Assembly (NCBI RefSeq): GCF_001458295.1
Contig: NZ_CYUD01000004.1
Location: forward strand, 248,001-312,000
Origin: Ruegeria denitrificans
Lineage (GTDB): Bacteria > Pseudomonadota > Alphaproteobacteria > Rhodobacterales > Rhodobacteraceae
Direction: 5' to 3'
DNA length: 64,000 bases
The translations under genes and the position numbers were made by a program. The notes beneath the pieces are model-generated. The model did not search any database. It had not been told where the DNA came from and saw nothing but the letters and a program-made list of their open reading frames with translations. Below, in pieces: positions 25,687-35,317 of this stretch (positions are counted from its first letter, which is position 1; every line of letters starts with the position of its first letter).

Positions 25687-25920
25687 ATGTCTATCTCCAC
25701 TGAAACGCTCGATGCACTGGGGCTGTTGTGCCCTTTGCCCGTTCTGAAAGCCAGAAAACGCCTTAAATCTATGCCCTCTGGGGCGGTTTTGCGCGTGTTG
25801 GCCGATGATCCCGCCGCCATCATAGATGTTCCGCATTTTTGCGCCGAAAGCGGACACAAGCTGGTGTCGCAAGAAGATGCGGACGGGCATCAGATCTACC
25901 TAATTCAAAAAGCCGGCTGA
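25687..25920 (+). CDS. tusA: TusA-family sulfurtransferase
   Basis: 77 residues from ATG 25687. TusA fold: LDALGLLCPLPVLKARKRL with the persulfide-carrying Cys, LADDPAAIIDVPHFC with a second Cys and a C-terminal strand HQIYLIQKAG. Likely sulfur relay for tRNA thiolation or another acceptor. Ends at a bidirectional terminator shared with rne. Confidence 0.92.
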   Translation: MSISTETLDALGLLCPLPVLKARKRLKSMPSGAVLRVLADDPAAIIDVPHFCAESGHKLVSQEDADGHQIYLIQKAG

Positions 25921-25945
25921 GATGGAAACACCTTTGGCACAAGAA

Positions 25946-25970
25946 AAAGGCGGGTTGATAACCCGCCTTT
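25946..25970. terminator. Bidirectional terminator between tusA and rne
   Basis: AAAGGCGGGTT-GAT-AACCCGCCTTT, an 11-bp perfect stem with flanking A and T runs on both sides; it lies 25 bases past tusA and 5 bases past the rne stop. Confidence 0.85.
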
Positions 25971-25975
25971 CTTGA

Positions 25976-28831
25976 TTATTGCCCGAGGGACCACCAACCG
26001 CGCCGTTTCGGCTTGGGCGGTTCGCTGGGTTGTTCTGGCTCTTCAGTCACAGTTTCCAACACGGGTTCAGGTGCTTCTGCAACAGGCTCTTCCGGTTTCA
26101 CCTCGGCCGCGGCCTCTTGAACAGGATCTGCGACTTCTTCGATCACGGCTTCGGCGTCCGCAACTTCTGCCACGGTTGCCACATCAGCTGCTGGCGCTTC
26201 GGCTTCCTCCGCAACCGGCTCTGTCGTGTCCTGAGCCGTGTCAGGCTGTTCGTCGGCCGGTTCTGGAGAACGCTCAGCAGTGACGTCCACTGCCTGCTCA
26301 GCACCCGTTTCCTCGGTTTGTTCAGCAGGAGTATCGACGGTTTCAGAGGCGTTCTCCTCAGCCGCTTCAACCGGTTCCGCGTCCTTCTTACGACGGCGCG
26401 GCGCACGACGGCGCTTAGGTTTATCAGCCTTTTCTTCCGCAACAGGCTCTTCCGCCTCTGCTTCAGCCGGTGCTTCTTCTGTTGCCTCAGCAACGGCCTC
26501 ACCGTCTTCTGTACCGGTTTCCGGCGTATCACCCGATCCGTTGCTCTTCTTGCGACGACGACGGCGACGTTTACGCTTGGGCTTGGTCTCTTCTTCCGAC
26601 TGAACCGCTTCTTCTTCGGTGGCTTCTTCGTCCTCGTCCGCATCCACCAAGTCCATCAGCGTCGCATCCACTGACACGACCGGAGCGGTTGCCTCGGGAA
26701 CTATGCGGCTGGCGGTCTTGAATTTCTCCATCGAGAAATCAGGGCTGACCAGATGCACATCGCCTTCGATCCGAACCGACAGGCCATAACGCGCTTCGAT
26801 CTGCGCGATATGTTCCCGCTTTTGGTTCATCAGGAAGTTGGCAATGCTAACTGGGCAGCGCACCAAGACCTCGCGCGATCGGCGGCGTGTGCCTTCCTCT
26901 TCGATCTGACGCAGTATTGTCAGCGCCATATTGTCGTCCGAGCGGATCAGACCGGTGCCATGACAGGACGGGCACGGCTGTGTCGTCGCCTCCAGCATGC
27001 CGGGGCGTAGACGCTGTCGGCTCATCTCCATCAGGCCAAAACCGGAAATCCGGCCCACCTGAATGCGTGCACGGTCTGTCTTGAGCTTATCCTTCAGGCG
27101 CTTTTCAACAGCCGAGTTATTCTTACGCTCGTCCATATCGATAAAGTCGATGACGATTAGGCCGGCCAGATCCCGCAGGCGCAGTTGGCGCGCGACTTCT
27201 TCGGCAGCTTCAAGGTTGGTCTTGAGCGCAGTTTCCTCGATCGACCCCTCTTTGGTCGCCCGGCCCGAGTTTACGTCGATTGCCACCAGCGCTTCGGTCA
27301 CGCCGATCACGATGTACCCACCGGACTTAAGCTGTACCGTCGGGTTGAACATCCCGGTCAGATAGCTTTCGACCTGATAGCGCGCGAACAGAGGCAGCGC
27401 GTCCTCATACCGTTTCACGTTCTTGGCGTGCGACGGCATGATCATTTTCATGAAGTCCTTGGCTATGCGGTATCCGCCCTCGCCCTCGACCAGAACCTCA
27501 TCAATCTCACGGTTATAGAGATCGCGGATCGACCGTTTGATCAGATCGCCCTCTTCATAAATCTTGGCGGGCGCGATGGATTTTAGAGTCAGCTCGCGGA
27601 TCTGCTCCCACATGCGTTGCAGATACTCATAATCGCGTTTGATCTCGGACTTGGTGCGCTTCGCGCCTGCGGTCCGGATGATCAGGCCTGCGCCGGAGGG
27701 CACGTCGATCTCAGCGGCGATTTCTTTCAGCTTCTTGCGATCCGGCGCATTGGTGATCTTGCGGCTAATGCCGCCGCCACGGGCCGTGTTGGGCATCAGG
27801 ACGCAATACCGGCCTGCCAGTGAAAGGTATGTGGTCAACGCGGCCCCCTTATTGCCACGCTCTTCCTTGACGACCTGAACCAGCAGAACCTGGCGAACTT
27901 TAATCACTTCCTGAATCTTGTAGCGGCGCGGACGCGGCTTACGCGGCGGACGAATGTCTTCGCTGTCATCCTCGTCAGCAACCGATTCAATGCTGTCATC
28001 TTTGGCGGACGCGTCTGACCGAGGCTTTTCCTCTGCCTCATCTTCATCGTCAGCACCGCTTTTGGTTTCTTCTGTGGCTGGTTCTTCTTCTGCCTTTTCG
28101 TCGGCTGCGCTTTCGCCTTCCGCATCACCTTCGGCAGCGCCATCCTGCGCCTCAACGTCAGCAGCTTCTTCGACAGGCTCTGTGGGCGCATCTTCCGTAG
28201 CGGCTTCTTCCGCCTCAGCAGCAGGTTCTTCGGCTACTACAGGTTCTTCTGCCTCTGCGACAGACGCTTCAACCTCTTCCGAGGCCTCTGCATCATCACT
28301 GGGTTCTTCGACCGGCGTTTCAGCGACATGATCCATCGGAGAGGTGCCTTCGGGAACCGACAGGTCGGCCCCTTCTTCACCTTCATCCAGATCAATCGTT
28401 TCCATACCCGTTGGTTCAGACGATACCTCGATGGATTCAACGACATCGTCCGATTTCACGTCCGCAGCTTTGGTCCGCGACCGCGAACGGCGCTTTTTAG
28501 GCTTCGCTTCTTCTGCTTCGTCCCGCGCCTTCAATGCCTCAGCATAGGCGCGCTCTTCTTCCATCAAAGCTTCGCGGTCCGCGACCGGGATCTGATAGTA
28601 ATCGGGATGAATCTCCGAGAACGCGAGGAACCCATGCCGGTTCCCGCCATAATCCACAAAGGCCGCCTGAAGGGACGGTTCGACCCGCGTAACTTTTGCT
28701 AGATAGATATTGCCAGCAAGCTGACGTTTGTTTTCGGACTCAAAATCGAACTCCTCGACCTTGTTTCCGTCAACCACCACAACCCGAGTTTCCTCGGTGT
28801 GGGTGGCATCGATAAGCATTTTCTTAGCCAT
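25976..28831 (-). CDS. rne: Ribonuclease E
   Basis: Single-strand endoribonuclease, core of the RNA degradosome. 951 residues from ATG 28831 (MAKKMLIDATH) after AAGGACAC. The S1 domain is split: about residues 35-85, then an insertion of roughly 200 residues rich in Glu, Asp and Ala before KIQEVIKVRQVLLVQV. Catalytic region: AIDVNSGRATKEG and LIVIDFIDMDE for the metal-binding Asp residues, then the Zn-link CPSCHGTGLI. From about residue 685 the C-terminal half is low-complexity acidic/basic (arginine-rich RRRRRRK blocks between acidic stretches) and ends KPKRRGWWSLGQ, a typical alphaproteobacterial degradosome scaffold. It is preceded by a long structured leader. Confidence 0.96.
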   Translation of the reverse strand: MAKKMLIDATHTEETRVVVVDGNKVEEFDFESENKRQLAGNIYLAKVTRVEPSLQAAFVDYGGNRHGFLAFSEIHPDYYQIPVADREALMEEERAYAEALKARDEAEEAKPKKRRSRSRTKAADVKSDDVVESIEVSSEPTGMETIDLDEGEEGADLSVPEGTSPMDHVAETPVEEPSDDAEASEEVEASVAEAEEPVVAEEPAAEAEEAATEDAPTEPVEEAADVEAQDGAAEGDAEGESAADEKAEEEPATEETKSGADDEDEAEEKPRSDASAKDDSIESVADEDDSEDIRPPRKPRPRRYKIQEVIKVRQVLLVQVVKEERGNKGAALTTYLSLAGRYCVLMPNTARGGGISRKITNAPDRKKLKEIAAEIDVPSGAGLIIRTAGAKRTKSEIKRDYEYLQRMWEQIRELTLKSIAPAKIYEEGDLIKRSIRDLYNREIDEVLVEGEGGYRIAKDFMKMIMPSHAKNVKRYEDALPLFARYQVESYLTGMFNPTVQLKSGGYIVIGVTEALVAIDVNSGRATKEGSIEETALKTNLEAAEEVARQLRLRDLAGLIVIDFIDMDERKNNSAVEKRLKDKLKTDRARIQVGRISGFGLMEMSRQRLRPGMLEATTQPCPSCHGTGLIRSDDNMALTILRQIEEEGTRRRSREVLVRCPVSIANFLMNQKREHIAQIEARYGLSVRIEGDVHLVSPDFSMEKFKTASRIVPEATAPVVSVDATLMDLVDADEDEEATEEEAVQSEEETKPKRKRRRRRRKKSNGSGDTPETGTEDGEAVAEATEEAPAEAEAEEPVAEEKADKPKRRRAPRRRKKDAEPVEAAEENASETVDTPAEQTEETGAEQAVDVTAERSPEPADEQPDTAQDTTEPVAEEAEAPAADVATVAEVADAEAVIEEVADPVQEAAAEVKPEEPVAEAPEPVLETVTEEPEQPSEPPKPKRRGWWSLGQ

Positions 28832-29298
28832 GTGTCCTTGGTGCACCGCGCCAAACGCGTTGTCCTTACCCGTCCGGGGGGACAGGCGCTTTTGGGGTGG
28901 TGTCTTGTCAGGGCGATATTGGACGGCGCGCGGCAGGGTCTGGCGCTGTGGCCCCCTGCCCGTATACTCGTTCGTTGCGCGCGCGTCATCGCGGTTCTTC
29001 TCCGACAGGCGCGGAGTGCCGCGTCCTGCCCATTTTTTCCTTTCGCCCGCTCAGGCGGGCTCAGGCGTTCAACTGCCCCTTTCGGGGCATAATCGGTCTG
29101 CCTTGCCTCGTGGGGATCATCACCAACCGTGGCAGAGCAGCGAAACTCAAAGGTTGGGGCTTAAGGGCGAAAAAGGCCCGGCCCGTTCCGTCACCATAAA
29201 GGCAGTCCTGTGGAAAAGACAATGGGCAAACTGCACGGTTCACTCTGAACACGGGCTAGGATCGCTCCATCTGGCCAAAAATATCTCGGGGGCGTGAA
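28832..29298 (-). promoter_or_regulatory. Long structured leader/promoter region of rne
   Basis: Gene-free stretch of 467 bases. On the minus strand it holds TGCCCC-GAAA-GGGGCA (29074-29089), GCCCGC-CTGA-GCGGGC (29045-29060) and GC-rich palindromic sequence around 28930-28990 before the rne ribosome site. Such hairpins fit autoregulation of rne mRNA by its own product, known for this gene in other Proteobacteria. No small ORF with a good start was seen. The exact promoter is not clear. Confidence 0.5.
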
Positions 29299-29338
29299 TT
29301 GACCCATAGGGTCAAGAGAGGGGGCAGCCCCCCTCTCT
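29299..29338 (-). terminator. Double hairpin downstream of dctD
   Basis: Two perfect stems in a row: AGAGAGGGGG/CCCCCTCTCT (29315-29338, loop CAGC) and TTGACCC/GGGTCAA (29299-29315, loop ATA). They share base 29315, so are adjoining or competing. No strong U-tract follows on the minus strand. Confidence 0.5.
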
Positions 29339-29340
29339 GA

Positions 29341-29384
29341 TATTTACAGGTAATCCGAACGCTATTTACAGGTAATCCGAACGC
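29341..29384. repeat. Tandem 22-bp duplication at the dctD 3' end
   Basis: TATTTACAGGTAATCCGAAC-GC occurs twice without spacing (29341-29362 and 29363-29384). The right copy includes the last codons and stop of dctD (...RSDYL-stop), the left is in the 3' UTR. Confidence 0.9.
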
Positions 29385-30700
29385 TGCAGGCTGTATTTGG
29401 CCATTTTCTCGTTCAACGTCCGCCGCGGCAGGCATAGTTCTTCCATCACGGACGCAATCGAGCCCTTATGACGGCGCATCGTATTGTCGATCAACATCCG
29501 CTCGAACGCTTCGACATATTCCTTAAGCGGCTTCCCCTCAGTCGTCATCACCGGCTGCATTTCCTCGTGATCCGACATCAGCAAAGACGCAATCGTTCCC
29601 GAACCCCGGCGCGATTGCAGCACGGCCCGTTCGGCAATGTTGATCAGCTGACGCACGTTGCCCGGCCACGGAGCCTGCAACAGCTGCGCCGCTTCCTGCG
29701 CGCTGACCTGCGGCGCGTCACAACCATATTCCTCGGCAAATTGCTCACTCAGGCGCGTGAACAGTGTCAGAATATCTTCTCCGCGCTGGCGCAAGGGCGG
29801 CATAGTGATCCGCAGCGCGGCCAGGCGATAGAACAGGTCCGGTCGCAGGACGTCTTCGCTGGTCTTGCCAGCTTCTTGCAGATTCGAGATCGCCACGATC
29901 CGAGTCTCGGCCGGCGTGCCTTGATCGTTCATGACACTCAGCAAGCGGGCCTGCAGTGTGTCGCTGAGTGCCTCGACATCTTCCAGCACCAAGGTACCAC
30001 CGCGCGCCTCTTCAATTGCGGGAAGTTGTGCATCCTCGGGCAACATCGGGCCGAACAGACGCTTCGACAGCGTCTCTTCTTCCAGCGCCGCGCAGGATAC
30101 CAAAACGAATTTCTTGCCTGCCCGGCTGCCAACAGCATGCAGCGCGTGCGCCACCAGGGTTTTACCCGTGCCGGTCTCACCATCAATCAGCACGTGACCA
30201 TCAGCTTGCCCAAGATCCAAAATATCTTCGCGCAAGCGTTCCATCACCGGGCTGGCCCCGATCAGTTTGTTCATAATCTGAGTGCCGCCGGACAGTTCAC
30301 GTCGCAGGGCCCGGTTATCCAGCGTTAAACGGCGTGCATTGCTGGCACGCTTCGCCAGCTCCGACATGCGATCGGGGTTAAAGGGCTTTTCAAGAAAGTC
30401 GAACGCACCCACACGCATCGCTTCAACCGCCATCGGAACGTCCCCGTGACCGGTGATCATGATGACTGGCAACGTGCTGTCGGCCCCCATCAGCTTTTTC
30501 AGCAGTTGAATGCCATCCATTCCCGGCATCTTGATATCCGATATGACAATGCCCGGATATTCCGGCCCCAATACTTTCAGCGCATCCTCAGCGGAGGAGA
30601 AGGTTTCAGTGTCATAGCCCGACAGTGCCAGCCACTGGCTGATCGACTGGCGCATATCCTGTTCGTCATCCACGATGGCGATTTTCATGGCCTGTGCCAT
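29366..30700 (-). CDS. dctD: DctD-type C4-dicarboxylate response regulator
   Basis: 444 residues from ATG 30700, six bases after GAGGA. Receiver domain 1-120 (IVDDEQD, phospho-Asp in VISDIKMPGMDG, Lys in EKPF). AAA+ domain about 145-370 with Walker A GETGTGKTLVAHAL, a weak Walker B (LVLEDVE), the arginine-finger area DLFYRLAALRI. C-terminal Fis-type helix-turn-helix GSIASVMEELCLPRRTLNEK. Odd point: the segment between LFGP and the GGTL of Walker B lacks the GAFTGA loop needed to contact sigma-54. It follows dctB by 12 bases, so should control C4-dicarboxylate uptake (dctP/dctA not in the window). Confidence 0.93.
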   Translation of the reverse strand: MAQAMKIAIVDDEQDMRQSISQWLALSGYDTETFSSAEDALKVLGPEYPGIVISDIKMPGMDGIQLLKKLMGADSTLPVIMITGHGDVPMAVEAMRVGAFDFLEKPFNPDRMSELAKRASNARRLTLDNRALRRELSGGTQIMNKLIGASPVMERLREDILDLGQADGHVLIDGETGTGKTLVAHALHAVGSRAGKKFVLVSCAALEEETLSKRLFGPMLPEDAQLPAIEEARGGTLVLEDVEALSDTLQARLLSVMNDQGTPAETRIVAISNLQEAGKTSEDVLRPDLFYRLAALRITMPPLRQRGEDILTLFTRLSEQFAEEYGCDAPQVSAQEAAQLLQAPWPGNVRQLINIAERAVLQSRRGSGTIASLLMSDHEEMQPVMTTEGKPLKEYVEAFERMLIDNTMRRHKGSIASVMEELCLPRRTLNEKMAKYSLQRSDYL

Positions 30701-30712
30701 AGTCATTCCTCG

Positions 30713-32491
30713 TTATTCAGCGGCCTCAAGGCCGTCGCTTCCCAGTATCGGCAATTGCATCTCAAACACCGCGCCGCCAAGTTGGCCGTTGCGTGCAGTC
30801 AGCCGTCCCCCGTGGTCGTTCACGATACCCGACGAGATGGCAAGCCCCAACCCGACCCCATCGCCGGGCTGCTTGGTGGTATAAAACGGCTCGAACAGGT
30901 TCTCGATATCCTCGATCCCGTGCCCATTGTCACGTACAGTCAGCACCGCCGTGTCGCCCGCCGCCAGAATGATTTCCACATCCGGCTCTGATACAGATTT
31001 GGTGGCGTCCAGCGCATTGCGCAAGAGGTTCACCATCACCTGTTCGATCCGCATCCTGTCTCCCATCACTATAACAGGTTCTTCGGGTAGGATCTGAGTA
31101 ATTTTCACATGCCGCTGCCGCAACTGTGGTTCCATCATAGACAAGCTGGATGCAAGCGCTTCGCTAAGATTTACAGGGGAAAACGCATCCGCACCCTTGC
31201 GTGCATAGGATTTAAGCTGCCGTGTAATCGCGCCCATCCGTTCGATCAAACCGTCGATGCGGCCAAAGCTGGCTAGCGCCTCTTCGGAACGATTCCTGCG
31301 CAGCAACAGACGCGCACCAGCCAGATAGGTTTTCATTGCAGCCAGTGGTTGATTCAACTCGTGGCTGACAGCGGCTGACATCTCACCCAATGCGGCCAGT
31401 TTCGAGCTTTGCGCCAGTGTCTGCTCGGCCACTTCCAGAGTCTTTTCAACCCGTTCCCGTTCAGCGATTTCCCGCTGTAGCCGTGCGTTCAATGCGCGAA
31501 GCTCTGCCGACTCGCGCTGAAACAACGCCATCCGCAATGTTGCCCTACGGCTCAGCGCATAGAAGGCCAGTGCCAGCAGAATCGCGAATCCCATAATCTC
31601 GAGCGCGAGGACGCTGTTCACCTTTTCGCGGATCGAGGCATAGGTGGTGAAGGATGTCATCTGCCATCCGCGGAAAGGAATGCGCGTCTCCATCCGCATC
31701 ACCGCCTCACCCTGCAGATAGGCGTCGGGCGGCAAAGCGGTCCAATCGGTCGTAGCCCGGATCGCGCGTTGGATAGCCCCTTCTGGCGGTTGGCGCAGCA
31801 TCGCTTCGCCTTCTTCCAGACCGCGCCATTGCGGTTCGGTCGACAGGATGATCGTGCCGGTACTGTCTGCCACCATCACCGCATCGGAAATTCCAGCCCA
31901 GGCAAGTTCGAACTTGTGCAGATCGACTTCAACCACAATCACCCCAAGGATTTCGGCATTAGCCTCCATCCGGCGCGAATAGACAAAGCTATAGCCACCG
32001 GATTCCTTTGGGATCACCGTAAAGATGGTGGCGTTCGATCGCACAGCATCAATAAAATAAGGGAAGCTTCTGTGCGCCTCGCCCAACCGGTTACGGTCGG
32101 TAGACGCGACCGAACGACCGTCTCCGTCCAACAGCATCAGCGAGGCGGCACCAATCTCTTCGACAAAGGAAATCAGGCGCTGGGTCGACAGTGAGTAATC
32201 ACTGGATTGAAGCGCTGAAATCAGCGTCGGGTCGCGCGACAGCAGCTGCGGTACAATCGCATTTCTGCGCAATTCGCTCAGCAGGTTACCGGAATACAGC
32301 GCCAGACGCAGCTCGGCCCGGTTACGGGTCGACTCGGTGAACCTGTCAGTCAGCAACCGGTTTGTGACCCAGATGGTCGCGACGGCAGCCACCAGCAGGG
32401 CGATGACAGCCAAACGCAGGCGCCACCCAAGGGGCGCGCCGCGAAAAGGTTTTGTCAGAATGGACCAGCCAGAGCGAACATCAGAACTCAT
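30713..32491 (-). CDS. dctB: DctB-type C4-dicarboxylate sensor kinase
   Basis: 592 residues. First membrane helix about 24-43, a periplasmic double-PAS-like sensor domain to about 300 (YSGNLLSELRRNAIVPQLLS and SIAD/IGAASLMLLDGDGRSVAS features typical of DctB), second helix about 300-320, then a short coiled linker, His kinase core (AAVSHELNQPLAAMK with the phospho-His, RIEQVMVNLLRNALDA, DNGHGI, GVGLGLAIS). Senses succinate, malate and fumarate outside the cell and phosphorylates DctD. Confidence 0.94.
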   Translation of the reverse strand: MSSDVRSGWSILTKPFRGAPLGWRLRLAVIALLVAAVATIWVTNRLLTDRFTESTRNRAELRLALYSGNLLSELRRNAIVPQLLSRDPTLISALQSSDYSLSTQRLISFVEEIGAASLMLLDGDGRSVASTDRNRLGEAHRSFPYFIDAVRSNATIFTVIPKESGGYSFVYSRRMEANAEILGVIVVEVDLHKFELAWAGISDAVMVADSTGTIILSTEPQWRGLEEGEAMLRQPPEGAIQRAIRATTDWTALPPDAYLQGEAVMRMETRIPFRGWQMTSFTTYASIREKVNSVLALEIMGFAILLALAFYALSRRATLRMALFQRESAELRALNARLQREIAERERVEKTLEVAEQTLAQSSKLAALGEMSAAVSHELNQPLAAMKTYLAGARLLLRRNRSEEALASFGRIDGLIERMGAITRQLKSYARKGADAFSPVNLSEALASSLSMMEPQLRQRHVKITQILPEEPVIVMGDRMRIEQVMVNLLRNALDATKSVSEPDVEIILAAGDTAVLTVRDNGHGIEDIENLFEPFYTTKQPGDGVGLGLAISSGIVNDHGGRLTARNGQLGGAVFEMQLPILGSDGLEAAE

Positions 32492-32527
32492 CCCGGGAAA
32501 TTACGCGGGCTTGATCGCAACCTCAAG

Positions 32528-33196
32528 TCACGCAGGAGCGAGAACGCCCGACAATGCGCGGAACAATGCCGTTCCGTCCGTGCCGCCATGACCTTCATCC
32601 GCTGCCCGTTCAGGGTGTGGCATCATGCCCAGCACCCGACGGTTTTCCGACAGGATACCAGCAATATCGCCAACTGAGCCGTTTGGATTCTCGGTATAGG
32701 TGAACGCGATCCGGTCCTGATCCCGTAACGCAGCCAGTGTGGCGTCATCCGCGAAATAGTTGCCATCGTGGTGTGCAATCGGAATACCGATCACGTCACC
32801 GGCGTTATAGCCTTGGGTAAAGGCGCTATCGCTGGTTTCCACCTTAAGGCCCACGGTCTTGCAGATGTATTTCAGCCCTGCATTGCGCAGCAGCGCGCCC
32901 GGAAGAACGCCGGTTTCGGTCAGGATCTGGAAGCCGTTGCAGACGCCTACGGCATAGCCACCACGATTTGCATGCTCGACAACCGCTTTGCAGATCGGCG
33001 ATTGCGCGGCGATCGCACCGCAACGCAAGTAGTCACCATAGGAAAACCCGCCGGGGACGCCGACGATGTCTATGCCCTCGGGCAGCGCGGCATCCTTGTG
33101 CCAGACCATGTCGACCTGAAACCCCGCCTGTTCAAAAGCGACGGCAAGGTCCCGGTCACAGTTGGACCCTGGGAATACGATAACAGCAGCGCGCAT
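32528..33196 (-). CDS. purQ: Phosphoribosylformylglycinamidine synthase subunit PurQ
   Basis: Glutaminase subunit of FGAM synthase (purine step 4), supplying ammonia to PurL. 222 residues from ATG 33196 after CGGAGG. Nucleophile Cys in [10 protein letters not shown] and His-Glu in [10 protein letters not shown] complete the triad; FPGSNCDRD at the N-terminus is the family start. It lies 23 bases after purS; purL is 19 kb away at 51997. Confidence 0.97.
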   Translation of the reverse strand: MRAAVIVFPGSNCDRDLAVAFEQAGFQVDMVWHKDAALPEGIDIVGVPGGFSYGDYLRCGAIAAQSPICKAVVEHANRGGYAVGVCNGFQILTETGVLPGALLRNAGLKYICKTVGLKVETSDSAFTQGYNAGDVIGIPIAHHDGNYFADDATLAALRDQDRIAFTYTENPNGSVGDIAGILSENRRVLGMMPHPERAADEGHGGTDGTALFRALSGVLAPA

Positions 33197-33219
33197 GGCG
33201 AGGCCTCCGGAAAAAAGGG

Positions 33220-33450
33220 TCAGACCAGTTCGATTTCGTAGCGTTCGATGACCGTGTTGGCCAACAGCTTTTCGCACATATCGGTGATGTCCGCCTCGGT
33301 CGCGCCTGCGGCCAGTTCAAGGTCGATCACCTTGCCCTGACGCACGCCTTCGACCTGATCGAAGCCCATCGCGCCCAATGCGTGCCGCACTGCCTCACCC
33401 TGCGGGTCGAGGACCCCGTTCTTCAGCATCACATGCACCCGTGCTTTCAT
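33220..33450 (-). CDS. purS: Phosphoribosylformylglycinamidine synthase subunit PurS
   Basis: Small bridging subunit of FGAM synthase. 76 residues, normal; [28 protein letters not shown] and the C-terminal [12 protein letters not shown] are typical. Upstream of purQ on the same strand. Confidence 0.96.
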   Translation of the reverse strand: MKARVHVMLKNGVLDPQGEAVRHALGAMGFDQVEGVRQGKVIDLELAAGATEADITDMCEKLLANTVIERYEIELV

Positions 33451-33568
33451 TCCTGCAACTCCAGCTGAGGGCCGTGGTTTCGGGCCCGTTCCGTTGCGCG
33501 GGGGATAACGTGCTTGTCGGCTTTGGACAACCCTTGTTGGAGCTCAGTTTGCCCTAACATCCTGAGTT

Positions 33569-34237
33569 TCAACTGCCCCCGCCCGCGCTTAGGCCGGGAT
33601 AGCGCGCATCAATTGCATCGAAGGCACCGGTAAAGATCATCTCAACTGCAACGGCCACCAAAATAATGCCCATAATCCGGGTCAGCACGTTGATCATCGT
33701 GGCCCCAAGAAACCGAGAGATTGGAACCGCGAACAGCAACCCTACGCCAATGAGTGCGCAAGCGATCAGAATGGCAGATCCCAAAGTTACAATTTCGGCT
33801 CCATCAGACAGTGTGTGTGCGAAAACGATGGTGGTGGCAATGGTCGCCGGTCCGAAGGTCAACGGTATCGACAACGGAACTACGGCAATGTTTGCCTTTT
33901 TCTTATGGCCTTCTTCTGCAGCCTGTTGATCGCCCTGCGGACGGTTCGAGCTGTTCAGCATTGTCATGCCGATACCAAGGATAATCAGCCCTCCGGCAAT
34001 ACGGAAGGATGGGATATCGATGCCGAAGATGGCCAAAACTTCCTCGCCGACCAATACGACAACCATCGACAAAATGACGACCGACCCCGTGACGATCAGC
34101 GCAACGCGCTTACGCTCCGCATTCGTATAGCCTTCGGTCATACTCAGGAAAATTGGAATGCCGTAGAGTGGATTAAAAATCGCCATTAAGGCTGCAAAGA
34201 ACTTTAAAAAAACGGCGTGATCGAACAGTTCGGCCAT
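33569..34237 (-). CDS. MarC-family membrane protein
   Basis: 222 residues with six predicted membrane helices. MarC pattern: FFAALMAIFNPLYGIPIFLSM near the N-terminus, FGIDIPSFRIAGGLIILGIGM, IAVVPLSIPLTFGPATIATT and a C-terminal LTRIMGIILVAVAVEMI. A hydrophilic loop at about 100-120. Members are inner-membrane proteins of unclear function; despite the name the family is not known to give drug resistance. It lies between purS and the purC terminator. Confidence 0.92.
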   Translation of the reverse strand: MAELFDHAVFLKFFAALMAIFNPLYGIPIFLSMTEGYTNAERKRVALIVTGSVVILSMVVVLVGEEVLAIFGIDIPSFRIAGGLIILGIGMTMLNSSNRPQGDQQAAEEGHKKKANIAVVPLSIPLTFGPATIATTIVFAHTLSDGAEIVTLGSAILIACALIGVGLLFAVPISRFLGATMINVLTRIMGIILVAVAVEMIFTGAFDAIDARYPGLSAGGGS

Positions 34238-34318
34238 GGGATTAAATCACCTTGGTTGCAGGTCAGGCCGACAATGCGGGACAACGGCCCATTCTGTCAA
34301 ACCACCAATTTCTAAGCA

Positions 34319-34351
34319 AAAAGCGCCACGTCTTTTCGACGCAGCGCTTTT
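34319..34351 (-). terminator. Terminator of purC
   Basis: AAAAGCGC-ca-CGTC-loop-GACG-ca-GCGCTTTT, a long stem with one symmetrical 2x2 internal loop, followed by TTTTGC on the minus strand; 26 bases past the purC stop. Confidence 0.8.
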
Positions 34352-34377
34352 ACTCAGATTTTAGGTCATCAGTACGA

Positions 34378-35133
34378 TCAGTTGATCAGCGTGGGTTTGG
34401 CCACATTGCTTTGCGGCAGAACGCCCAAGCGTCGCGCAACTTCGGAATAGGCATCGGTCAGACTGCCCAGATCGCGGCGGAACACGTCTTTGTCCAGTTT
34501 TTGGCCGGTTTCGATATCCCACAGGCGGCAGCTGTCCGGGCTGATCTCATCCGCGATGATCAGACGCTGGTAATCACCGTCATATACTCGACCGATCTCG
34601 ATCTTGAAGTCGACCAGGCGGATACCCACTGCCAGCATTACGCCGCTGAGGAAATCATTTACGCGCAGCGCCAAACTCAGAATATCTTCCATGTCCTGTT
34701 GGCTGGCCCAGCCAAAGGCGGCAATGTGCTCCTCGGTCACCAGAGGATCACCCAGTGAATCATCCTTATAGCAATACTCCACAATCGGCCGCGGCAATTG
34801 CGTGCCCTCAGCGATGCCAAGACGTTTCGACATGGTCCCAGCGGCATAGTTGCGCACGATCACTTCCAACGGAACGATCTCGCAGCTGCGCACCAGTTGT
34901 TCGCGCATATTCAGACGGCGGATAAAGTGGGTCGGCACACCGATCTGGGCCAGACCGTTCATAAAGAACTCGCTCAGGCGGTTGTTGAGCACGCCCTTGC
35001 CATCGATCACGTCTTTTTTCTCGGCGTTGAACGCGGTGGCGTCGTCCTTGAAATACTGCACGATGGTTCCCGGTTCCGGGCCTTCGTACAAAATCTTGGC
35101 TTTACCTTCGTAAATTTTCTTGCGACGCGCCAT
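34378..35133 (-). CDS. purC: SAICAR synthetase PurC
   Basis: Phosphoribosylaminoimidazole-succinocarboxamide synthase, purine step joining aspartate to CAIR. 251 residues from ATG 35133 after GGAAGGGG. ATP-binding [12 protein letters not shown] near the N-terminus, [17 protein letters not shown], and [10 protein letters not shown] plus [13 protein letters not shown] are conserved. Its own terminator follows. Confidence 0.97.
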   Translation of the reverse strand: MARRKKIYEGKAKILYEGPEPGTIVQYFKDDATAFNAEKKDVIDGKGVLNNRLSEFFMNGLAQIGVPTHFIRRLNMREQLVRSCEIVPLEVIVRNYAAGTMSKRLGIAEGTQLPRPIVEYCYKDDSLGDPLVTEEHIAAFGWASQQDMEDILSLALRVNDFLSGVMLAVGIRLVDFKIEIGRVYDGDYQRLIIADEISPDSCRLWDIETGQKLDKDVFRRDLGSLTDAYSEVARRLGVLPQSNVAKPTLIN

Positions 35134-35317
35134 CGTGGCCCCTTCCATATCGGCAAAACGCGATTACCGCGTTGTTGCCGCCCTCATAGTGCAAGCCCCC
35201 CGTTCCCGCAAGTTCACAGACCCGAGGGGCTTTGACGCAGCGCAAATAGCTTGCGCCCATACGTTGGTATAGTCATATCATAAGGAAAGAAGTTTCAATC
35301 CAAGAGGTCCCCAAACA

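Noticed and set aside
26000-26650. Repetitive-looking acidic region that might be a repeat array
   Set aside because: It is the low-complexity coding tail of RNase E; there are no regular spacers as in a CRISPR array.
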